Shown: positions 7,811 through 16,395 of the stretch, one piece after another
How the letters are laid out: each line of letters starts with the position of its first letter
Position numbering within the stretch: position 1 is the first letter of the stretch
NCBI GenBank assembly: GCA_051453625.1
Contig: JBOZIK010000001.1
Coordinates: 162,122,475 to 162,145,451 of the forward strand
Source of the DNA: Welwitschia mirabilis
Lineage: Eukaryota; Gnetophyta; Gnetopsida; Welwitschiales
Length of the DNA stretch: 22,977 nucleotides
Direction: 5' to 3'
Program-made: the position numbers and the translations under genes
The notes under the pieces: model-generated
Database searches by the model: none
Told to the model about the DNA's origin: nothing
Seen by the model: only the letters and a program-made list of their open reading frames with translations

Positions 7811-10318
7811 TTACTTGTTTATCATTCATGTTTTCCATCTTGATCTCTTATTCACATTTGATATTAGAAAAGTTATCCTTTTAATCATCACTAACCTCAT
7901 TACTTGTATGATTTGTAGTACTATCTAATTAATGAAGCTTAAATTTTTTTTCAAATGAAATGAAATATTAATAATCCTACTTTTAGATTACCTCTTGAAC
8001 TATAATACTACACTTAAAGGTATTTTTATACTTTTTAGATGATAATAATTATAGATACTTAATGAGTTTAAAATGATTTATTATGATCTAGTTTGAGGCT
8101 ATTACTAATGATCATAATCAAGAGGTCAATTTCAAGATTAACAATGTGGAGTATGGATTAATACTTTAATCTATCATCTCTATAGATAATTTATAGTTCT
8201 TTTTTTATCATCATATGTCATGAACTTAGTAATATGATGATTCTAACTCATTTTATGTGACACCATTTCTCTTCTCTTACCCTAATTAAGCATCATATTT
8301 TTTCTCTTTGTTCTTTAATATTATTATACAATAGACATAACAGAACCTAGGATCAAATTTTACTTATGTCTTTATTAGAATTTCTATATTATAAAAAAAA
8401 CAAATTATATTAATATTATATATTTACCTATAATCAATTTCTAGATTATTTTAGTTTACAAACAATAGCAATGTCATAAGTTTATGCCTTTTATTTCTTC
8501 CTAGCTTTTTATCATATAAAAGATATCTTGTGAATTGTTGAGGGGATGAAACTTATTATAAACATATAGGAATAAGTTTAAATATAATACCTAACCAATA
8601 TAATAGGAGGTTGCAACTCTAATTAATGGCATTTCAACTTGATATCCAGACACCCTACAAATGTGAGTTAGTTATACTTTAATCTCTAAACTATAAAGAC
8701 ATAACTAGCCTTCAATCTATAGGCTTTCACTTCACCTTGATATACCTTCACTACACGTGACAAGTGATATGTGAGATGGATGCATGCTTATAAATGATCC
8801 TTGCTCTTTTAAAGCATCACCAGATGGTTCACTAATGTCAAGAACTCAAGATATTAAGTTAGAGTAAGTTCATACATGGGTAGGATAGAAGAGTAATGAT
8901 CAAATCCACTTCCAGAAGGGTATTATAAAAAAAAATGCAATGCAACCTATGTTAGTGATGAAATCCAAGTGTGGGGATTAACATTATTAGCATTATTCTG
9001 ATTTAATCTTGTTCAATGATTAGACCACATAAATGCATGCATATAATTCTAACTATTGTTAATATTTAATAGATTATTTATGTAGTTATGATAATTATAA
9101 TCATCATTAGGTTCATTTTATAAAAATAATCATAAAAATAAAACAAGCATACAAGAACATCTGTGTATTCAAGATTATAATAATGAACATCTAGATAAAG
9201 AAAATATTTTTTTCTTTTCTATTTAAACAAAGAAAATATTTTTTCTTCTTTTCTTTTAATAATAATAAAAATATTTAAAATGTATTAAATCACATCTTAA
9301 TAATGTACTTAAAAGAACTAAAACATACCTAGAGCTATGCCAATTCTAGAAACATTCTTCTATGCTCATATGATAGTCTCCATGAATTAGTGTAAAGAAG
9401 GGAAATAAAATAAAGTATAGGCCAAGCATAATTATCAAAGTATAAATCTTTATCCAAGATTCATATGGCTATATTATAAGTTAATCCAAAAAGTGATAAG
9501 ATATATACTAATTATTTTACTTAAACTACTAAGGTGAAAACTCTTACAAGTACACATATTTAAAATAAGATAAAGAAAAAAGGTAAAGAAAGTATTTCTT
9601 TAAATAAAATATTATTTATAGATAATTAAGCTTAAAGTTACTAATAGAAAAAATATCCTATATACTTAAATTCCCTATAAAATTTTATGTAATAAATTTT
9701 CTATAATTTAAAACATTAATTATAACATTTTTAAGCTCTAAGAAGACATCATAATCTAAATATTTTATATGCACTAAAATGAAAAAATAATAAAATAAGG
9801 ATATATACTAATCATGTTAGGTTGAATGAAATAGCTACTAAAAGAAATAAAATAATATTTATATAACCACTAACTTATCCACGAAAATAATATTAAATAT
9901 ATAAGAAAATACTACAAAAATAGCATTATTAATTATGGTGGTCACAAAAAAGAAAAAATTTAGAATAATAATTGCATCACAATAAGTTTTAAGTAAAGAA
10001 TTATATCTCAATTAATAATAATATGCAAATAAGTAGGAAATCGATAAAAAATTTAGCAATTAAATTAGCTTAGTAGTTCCCACTAGATAAAAGTTATTTT
10101 TATTTTTTTAGTTAACTATTTAGGATAAATCCTTAGATCTTCAGAAATCTAGACGTTACATTTATTCACCTCTAAAATGTTTTATTTTTGAAACATAAAA
10201 AAGAAGCTTAGGTTTAGACTATAAGACATCTATTTCATATTTTCAATTAGCTTTTCCTTTTTTTTATTCTAACCATTGTTCTTTATACGTTAAATTTCCC
10301 TTCCTCTAAGTATAAACT
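7811..10318. other. 2.5 kb AT-rich intergenic sequence
   Basis: No frame, RNA gene or recognised element on either strand. It contains AAATCCAAGTGTGGGGAT near 8956, a purine-rich string reminiscent of a polypurine tract, but no LTR-like start or coding remnant beside it. From about 9200 to 10060 the sequence is especially A/T-rich. Confidence 0.55.
9197..9258. repeat. Short tandem duplication, period about 32 bp
   Basis: AAAGAAAATATTTTTTTC at 9197 recurs as AAAGAAAATATTTTTTC at 9229 with similar flanks. It is a small local duplication in low-complexity sequence. Confidence 0.6.
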
Positions 10319-10326
10319 CCTCTCTC

Positions 10327-10414
<88 letters not shown>

Positions 10415-10492
10415 TGTGTGTGTGTGTATTTGTGTGTGTGTGTATGTGTGTGTGTGTGCGCGCGCGCGCGCATGCGCACACGTGCATGTGTG

Positions 10493-10559
<67 letters not shown>

Positions 10560-10561
10560 AT
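10319..10561. repeat. Compound dinucleotide microsatellite CT-GT-CG-CA-TA
   Basis: Order on the plus strand: (TC)n at 10319-10410 with one G interruption at 10334; (TG)n at 10413-10458 with TATT and TA interruptions; (CG)n at 10459-10470; a mixed CATGCGCACACGTGCATG segment; (CA)n at 10496-10530; (TA)n with TG steps to 10561. Two stretches, 10431-10493 and 10495-10561, alternate pyrimidine and purine without a break. Arg-Glu, Thr-His and Cys-Val frames across it are repeat translations, not proteins. Confidence 0.97.
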
Positions 10562-11048
10562 TAAATAAAAAAAGTAATTTACCAAAATTTAAATGTATAA
10601 TTTAATTGAATGCCCACTTGAATTGGAATAACTTTGTTATGTTAGACATACATCTATGTAAAGGATATACTAGAATGAATGACTCATAAAAGAATTACAC
10701 TTATTTAATTTTTTTAATAAGATGTTGTTGTTCTTCCATTCTATATTATAGTACTTTTATGTAGAAAGAGATAATTTCATTTTAGATAAAACTACTTGCA
10801 AATCATCTAAAAAGATAATTACTTATTACTAATGCATTATAAATTATAACACTTATTTTTATGAATTATTTTTTTTATTATGATAAAATAAATGTGTTCT
10901 TCATTGTAATTAGATTTATTAATGTATATTTTAAAAGTAATTTCAAACATATGATATTTCGTCAATAACAGAAAACTTTTATGTTGTTTCTAATCACATT
11001 AACATTTTTAACTTCTCAACCATTACTTCTAATATGTCATGTAGTAAC
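10562..11048. other. AT-rich sequence, nothing recognised
   Basis: Between the microsatellite and the low-stop frame at 11049 I see no coding or structural signal. Confidence 0.55.
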
Positions 11049-11594
11049 TCATGGAATGACCCAATTATAGTAATTAACATTATTTTTTCTAAACTTTTTC
11101 CTATGAAAGAAAAAAAAAATATTTAAATCATCTAGACCAATAATTTTTTCCACTAAAAAAACTACAGAATAGGTCATAGGGCTAACTATGCTATCAGTCG
11201 ATACTAGTAAAAGTTATAAACTCAATACATTTGTTACATAAGTAGAGTCCATGGCAAAACTCAAATAAATATATAAAGGAAAAAAATGTCCAAATGATCG
11301 AGATCCATGATTTTCAAATCTAATTGAAAAATAAAGGTGAAAATACACAATGTTCTTGAATAATGAAATGACTTGAATAATCATGAAAATTTGCAATTTC
11401 ATCAAAAGGATTTAAAACATAATGTAAAAAGGGATTACATCCTTATCCTTTAAGCTCATTTGACACATGTGAAAAACATCAAAAAGGCTTTTCTTACTTC
11501 TATAGTTAATAGTGAATCCATTATTAAGTACTTGTACTAAATAGGTAAATGGTACCACTTTTACTTCTTCTTTAATGTAAAAATTATAAAACAC
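11049..11594 (-). pseudogene. Unidentified low-stop frame, possible pseudogene
   Basis: A single minus-strand frame of 182 codons has only two internal stops, both TAA (11412-11414 and 11214-11216), before TGA at 11049-11051. Segments read NYRSKKSLFDVFHMCQMSLK and RFENHGSRSFGHFFP. By rough base composition a dozen or more stops would be expected by chance, though the strand is T-rich, which lowers that number. KSKK..FDVF and FENH resemble phrases of Copia integrase cores, but their spacing is about twice the expected one. I do not recognise the family. Confidence 0.3.
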
Positions 11595-12229
11595 TATATT
11601 TATTTATTAATTAATTAATTTTAAAAAGTAAAAATATTAATATTATATTATTAAATCAAATGAATAATATAGTTGATTTAATGGCTTCATAAAACCTTTT
11701 TCTCACTTTATAATGTATGACTCCATTTGCGCTTTAGCATCACTATCAAGATGGGTAATAAACTATATTGCATTTACATATTTCTTTAAAAGCTCACATA
11801 TCATCACATCTTTACTATATTAAGAATAGCATTGTCCATTCAATCATTGTTCAAAATTTTACACTAAATTTAAAAGCTTCTTTTATACATAAAGAAAATG
11901 GAAGGGTAACATGTAAACTCTCTTCCACGAAACATTAATATTAGACACCTTTCCAACACACCAAAATATCTTTATACTTCATCAATCTATTACTTTACTA
12001 TTCCTCTACTCATAGCTAATGATCAATAGTCTCTCTATTGTAGATTTCATAATAAGAGATAAAGGATAATGAGCCTCTACTAGTTTTCATCTTTTATTTT
12101 TGCTTTGAAGTGCTCTGTTTAGTAATTACAAATTTATTTTTCGTTGTAAATGATCTTTCTAAATGCCATGTGATTTGAATCCCTCTAATTAACCACATTC
12201 CTACTGAATTATCATGCGTTGGCTTCTTT

Positions 12230-12254
12230 ATGTCATGTGACATTTACATGACAT
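12230..12254. repeat. Perfect 9-bp inverted repeat
   Basis: ATGTCATGT (12230-12238), loop GACATTT, ACATGACAT (12246-12254). No T run follows and there is no neighbouring gene, so a terminator role is not indicated. Confidence 0.7.
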
Positions 12255-12731
12255 CTGAGTTATATCAAAACATCTTCATCCCTTACTTTTACCTCATCAA
12301 TCCTAAGTCCAACATCATTGTAGAGATCCATAAAGCAATCATACATAGTAGGATATTTAGAATGAGTGTAGTGGTTAAATGCTAATGACAGCTATTATAA
12401 TAACAATAATAGCTAGAGGAGAAGTTTTAAAACTGCACTTCAATAGAGACTTTGACATTAAATGAATAGATAATGGTGAGCATGCAGTGGTGACAAATAA
12501 TAAAATATAAATTCATCTCTTACTTAACCACTCTTTAATGGTGATTTTCAATTTAAGAAAGAGTTTCTTTATAGTATATTTAATGTCAAGATGAAGTTGG
12601 TATCACGTTCAAATTCTTTACAACATTACAAACTATTGCAATGTGTATTTATGCAATTGCTTAGACTAAAAAGGATTACATTAATTATAAAATAGATAAA
12701 TGTCTTGTGTAATACAACACAATAGTATGAG

Positions 12732-12753
12732 CGGGAGTAGACCCGAAATTTCG
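12732..12753. repeat. CpG-bearing inverted repeats
   Basis: CGGG-AGTAGA-CCCG (12732-12745) overlaps the perfect palindrome CGAAATTTCG (12744-12753). Four CpG sites fall within 22 bp in otherwise CpG-poor sequence. Function unknown. Confidence 0.5.
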
Positions 12754-13218
12754 TATTTTCATTGAAGTCTATGAGTATGAGACTTACATTGCTTTGTAAA
12801 AGAATAGGAACCAGAAATAAATGATAATGCAGAAAATAAAATACAATGCAAGATGCAAAATGCAATCTAAACTAACATTTAATGCAAAAAATAATTCTAA
12901 CACTACTTGCTTTCAGCCCTAATAAAGACTATCCTTGATGATCTATGTCACCTAAGAAATTATCACTAGATCAAGTGCAATCATAAACCATAAGGGTAAT
13001 TAGAAAACCTAAGATGTAAACATAAAAAAAACCAAGTTTTATATTAAAATATTAATAGCATCTAGGTTACAAAATAGCTGGATCTCAATGGAGAATACAT
13101 AGCCCTTCACCACATGCATATCTTTCTGCAACACATGTAGATAGATCTTTTGCCCTTTGATCTCCTATCATGAGAATGTCCAGTGTAATGAAGATGAGAA
13201 GGAGAGTCAAAGGGTACT

Positions 13219-13226
13219 TATTTATA
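13219..13226 (-). promoter_or_regulatory. TATA box candidate in repeat B, left copy
   Basis: TATAAATA on the minus strand, followed by AGTACCCTTTGACTCTCC. Conserved in the right copy at 13844-13851. Palindrome copy 6 ends about 113 bp upstream. Confidence 0.5.
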
Positions 13227-13338
13227 AGAAAATACAGCAGAAAAAGACAAATGGTAGGTGTGGTTAGGTGTGCTTATAAATGACTCAGAAACAAATAAAA
13301 TGGTCAAATAAATCTGTTAGAGTTGGTTACATATCAGT

Positions 13339-13376
13339 GTCATCTGGGCTGTCATCCAGACAACAGTGGTGAAGAC
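13339..13376. repeat. Dispersed palindrome, copy 6
   Basis: GTCATCTGGGCTGTC, a 5-base spacer, then GACAACAGTGGTGAAGAC. Arms pair imperfectly. Same family as copies 1-5, more diverged. Confidence 0.55.
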
Positions 13377-13427
13377 AGTATATTATAAAATATTTTCAAA
13401 ATGATAACTCAGTAGTCCACATCAGTA

Positions 13428-13449
13428 GTCATTGTCCTGCCTATTATGG
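13428..13449. repeat. Dispersed palindrome, copy 7 (cut by gap)
   Basis: GTCATTGTCCTGCCTATTAT is the left arm only; the rest falls in the N run. Its position matches copy 9 in the right duplicate. Confidence 0.5.
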
Positions 13450-13645
13450 NNNNNNNNNNNNNNNNNNNNNNNNNNNNNNNNNNNNNNNNNNNNNNNNNNN
13501 NNNNNNNNNNNNNNNNNNNNNNNNNNNNNNNNNNNNNNNNNNNNNNNNNNNNNNNNNNNNNNNNNNNNNNNNNNNNNNNNNNNNNNNNNNNNNNNNNNNN
13601 NNNNNNNNNNNNNNNNNNNNNNNNNNNNNNNNNNNNNNNNNNNNN
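13450..13645. other. Assembly gap (N run) between the two copies of repeat B
   Basis: 196 N lying exactly between duplicated blocks, so probably an unresolved tandem repeat. Confidence 0.99.
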
Positions 13646-13843
13646 AAAAGAAAATCAAGTTTTATATTAAAAGAGTAACAGCATCTGGGTTACGAAAAAG
13701 TCGGGTCTTAATGGAGGATACACAGCCCTCTACCAAGTGCATGTCTTTTCTATAACACATGAAGATAAATCTTTCACCCTTAAATCTTCTGTCATGAGAA
13801 TGTTTGATGTGATGAAGAAAAGAAAAAGAGTCGAAGGGGAACT

Positions 13844-13851
13844 TATTTATA
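13844..13851 (-). promoter_or_regulatory. TATA box candidate in repeat B, right copy
   Basis: TATAAATA followed by AGTTCCCCTTCGACTC on the minus strand, in register with 13219-13226. Conservation of the box in two diverged copies supports a promoter role. Confidence 0.5.
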
Positions 13852-13962
13852 AGAAAATACATCAAAAAAGGAAAATAGTAGGTACAGTTAAGTGCACTCA
13901 TAAATGCCTCAGAAATAGATGAAATGGTCAAGGGAATCTATTATAATCAGTTACATGTTAGT

Positions 13963-13985
13963 GTCTTCTAGAGTAGGGATGACAA
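13963..13985. repeat. Dispersed palindrome, copy 8 (degenerate)
   Basis: GTCTTCTAGAGTAGGGATGA corresponds in register to copy 6 but carries an internal deletion, so the hairpin is largely lost. Confidence 0.45.
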
Positions 13986-14021
13986 TACATTATAAAATAT
14001 TCTTAAAATGATGATTCAGTA

Positions 14022-14060
14022 GTCATCATCCTGCATGTCATGAGGATGATAAAGGGGACG
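14022..14060. repeat. Dispersed palindrome, copy 9
   Basis: Contains a perfect 8-bp stem, ATCATCCT (14025-14032) and AGGATGAT (14043-14050), around a 10-base loop, inside GTCATC...GACGATG. Its position matches copy 7 in the other duplicate. Confidence 0.65.
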
Positions 14061-15914
14061 ATGTTCTTCTTTAATCATTTTCTTGAAGAGAACTTTAGCA
14101 TTTTTGTTAAAAATACTTCTTCAAAGCTTTGTTCATTACAAAGTGCCTTTAATGCATTAAATTTGGATAAGAATCATACCTTTCTGAGATTTCCTCTTTT
14201 ATCTCAAAAATCCTTAGAATTGCACCTAAACCTGTATAAAGGTCCTATAAAACAACTCATAAAACCCCATCAAATAACTGTAAATTGGTAGCGCAACATA
14301 GCTTCCCACTTAGCCTTTATCAGTCCCTGACAAAAATCAATCAAAAAAACCATAATTGCGAGCCAATTTATTTTTTAAAAGATAAATCTAGAAGCTATAA
14401 AAGAGGCTCATAAAATACATCACATAGATAAATGACAAGTCATTCATAATGTGTATGAAATTTTAAAAATTTTATGTTATGAAAGATTTGAATTAAGTTG
14501 AAAATTTTTTTAAAAATAAGCCATAAAAATGCCCCCCCACTAATATGCCTTGTATTGAAAAATAAATCAAATAAAATAAATGGGAATGAGATAGTAGTTA
14601 AAAAAGGATAACTTTTAAAATAAAGCATAAAGCTGAGTAATATTAGATTTGAAAAATAAGTTAATTAACTATTCTAACAAAAAAATGTTTCATCACAAAA
14701 AGAACATGAGCAATGCTTACAACACCAAAAATCTAAAAAATACTTATCTAAGCAAGAAATTATCTTTTATTAAAAACTTGAATAAGGAGAAAATGCTAAG
14801 AAAATGCAGTAATGACTTTAAAATAACTAATCAAACCATAAAAGAAAATAAGAAAAATGGGAATAAGATAACATAAATAAAAGATAGCTCATCGATCTAA
14901 TATTTTAACCTAGCAGACTCCCATGAAAGTAATCATAAGATTGCTTGATGTAAAAAAATGCATGACTTAATATACAGAAATTCCACTCAATAAGATAGTG
15001 ATTATGACGATGCTAGAGTAAAATGTTTTAAACAATGAATGGTAAAACCAAAAAATTGCTCAAAAATGTACTCTCCTACCGATATCTCAAAATAAACACC
15101 CAAAATCTCAAGAAATGAAATGATCATGTGGAAAGACTAAGAGTCTAGAAAACAATCAATATCTTTGATGACATGTGAAACACCACTGATCTCATAGCCT
15201 TAAAGTTTAAATGCAATGTTATTATCCATGATGAGAGGAGTGCAACCACTGTTAGATAAGTAAGAACCAGCAAAGCATGACCAACTGATCTCCTAGTGGA
15301 GTTCCCATAGCTAACATATTATACTGTCAAAGGCTTCTTTTGAAAATATTTGCCTTAGTAGACTTGCAGTAGGACATCATGGTGATCATGTTTTCGAGAC
15401 ATTATAAATATAAAACATTATGATCTTTATTTTACACTTTTTTTAAGAAATAAAACAAAACAACATTCCACATAACTAAACACTCCAAAAGAAAAAGGTA
15501 AAAGTCATAAGATTAAGATAGGAAAAACACTCTTAAGTAATCTAAGACCTTTTCACCATTAAGAAAAAACATCAAAAATAAAGCATCCTCCTTTAATTAA
15601 AGTTTATGAACATGTGAATATCCTAAGATTGGGTGAATTTAATCTTACCACTAAAATGCCCAATAAAAAAACTAGTCATGGAAATAAATAAATTAGTTAA
15701 ATTTAAAAGATGATCAAGTAATGCCATAATAATCTTTCAAAGGAAAGAGCTAAGAGAAAATTTAGGTAGTTTGCTCATGTAATTCCAAATTTTTCCCATC
15801 AATTACCTAAAATTCTTAAGCAGTCAAGTCAAAAATCTCATCAAAGTCATAAAAGTATATTTTCTCAAAATAACAAGAAATAAAAATTAACATTTTATTA
15901 ACTATTGTTCTACT
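14061..15914. other. 1.85 kb AT-rich sequence, no gene called
   Basis: Short plus-strand frames at 14040-14291 and 14649-14876 have no domain features; the second is Lys/Asn-rich, as expected from A-rich DNA. A C7 run at 14532-14538 (G7 on the minus strand) and a TATAAA at about 14235 stand out but lead to nothing. A plus-strand frame at 14895-15410 has a protein-like composition but stops at nearly chance density. Confidence 0.5.
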
Positions 15915-15941
15915 CATCATCCAGATGACATAGAGAATGAC
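15915..15941. repeat. Dispersed palindrome, copy 10 (partial)
   Basis: CATCATCCAGATGACATAGA then GAATGAC. It shares the ATCATCC and GACATAG blocks with copy 3 but is shortened. It lies about 95 bp before copy 11. Confidence 0.5.
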
Positions 15942-16010
15942 ATACACTAAAAAAATAAATAGAACATACAAAAAATTAACACAAAATCTAGAAAACTATC
16001 AAAACCAGTT

Positions 16011-16048
16011 GTCATCCACATTGTTATGGGGACAACATAGGAGATGAT
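16011..16048. repeat. Dispersed palindrome, copy 11
   Basis: Left arm GTCATCCACATTGTTATG (16011-16028), short GG spacer, right arm GACAACATAGGAGATGAT (16031-16048). Very close to copies 4 and 5 (GTCATCC, TATG, GGGACAACATA). No TATA box of the TATAAATA type lies within 150 bp on either side. Confidence 0.75.
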
Positions 16049-16395
16049 ATATTATTAACAGGGAGAAAAAAACACAGAAACTGTAAATTAAAACAGAATT
16101 CAAAAATAGAAGATAAAAATAGAAATTGAAAATCAAAATTACCATGAAAATCAAAAAGAAAAATTAAGGCCAACAAATTTCATTCAATTCCTAAAATCTA
16201 ACTCACACTTTTATTAAAAAATAAAGCAAGAAAGCAAAAGAAACATGGTTTTGAGATTTTCACAAAAATGAGGTGTAAACCAAATATTTACCAATTGATA
16301 AAACATGAAAGGTATGTAATCATGTTTTAGTAAAATCAATTAGGATTAAATAGAATAAAAAGATACTACCTTAATAGGACAATTTTTAGAATTCA

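Larger units (their letters stand above)
11595..13024. other. Intergenic sequence with two small inverted repeats
   Basis: No coding region. Holds a perfect hairpin at 12230-12254 and a CpG-bearing inverted-repeat cluster at 12732-12753. The last 300 bp lie just left of duplicated block B, and their counterpart beside the right copy would fall inside the gap at 13450-13645. TGGTATCA at 12598 matches the first 8 bases of an iMet primer site but nothing after it. Confidence 0.5.
13025..13449 (-). repeat. Direct repeat B, left copy (promoter-like block)
   Basis: Matches 13648-14043 along its whole visible length with an offset of 623 bp at the left end, falling to 594 bp at the right through deletions in the right copy. 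Shared landmarks are AAGTTTTATATTAAAA, GGTTAC, ATGAGAATGT, ACTTATTTATAAGAAAATAC and ATAAAATATT. On the minus strand it carries a TATA box followed by a pyrimidine-rich leader, with dispersed palindromes upstream, so it probably represents LTR U3/R sequence. It is cut by the gap at 13450. Confidence 0.9.
13648..14043 (-). repeat. Direct repeat B, right copy
   Basis: Partner of 13025-13449. It begins right at the gap edge and continues past 14043, where the left copy is hidden. An 89-codon minus frame (13931-13662) and a 61-codon plus frame (13737-13922) inside it have no matching counterpart in the left copy and are not genes. Confidence 0.9.

Noticed and set aside
8940-8965. AAGTGTGGGGAT as a polypurine tract of an Athila-like element
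   Set aside because: No pol remnant upstream and no LTR-like repeat downstream.
10283-10605. Open frames of Arg-Glu, Thr-His and Cys-Val repeats on both strands
   Set aside because: Translations of a dinucleotide microsatellite; no unique protein sequence.
12230-12254. Rho-independent-type terminator
   Set aside because: No T run after the stem, no upstream gene, and the context is eukaryotic.
12598-12612. TGGTATCACGTTC as a primer binding site
   Set aside because: Eight bases match and then diverge; no LTR end in CA lies within 5 nt and no gag follows.
13662-13931. 89-codon minus frame and 61-codon plus frame in repeat B
   Set aside because: Not conserved in the other copy of the repeat; the region carries promoter signals instead.
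14525-14545. C7 run (GTGGGGGGGC on minus) as a polypurine tract
   Set aside because: Not followed by a TG LTR start, and no paired repeat.
14895-15410. Plus-strand coding-like stretch with phrases such as DSDYDDARVKCF
   Set aside because: About one stop every 15-16 codons, close to chance for this base composition, and no family match.
15900-16395. Continuation of the long minus-strand frame through palindrome copies 10 and 11
   Set aside because: Stop density rises to the chance level below 16396, so the protein remnant ends before the palindromes.
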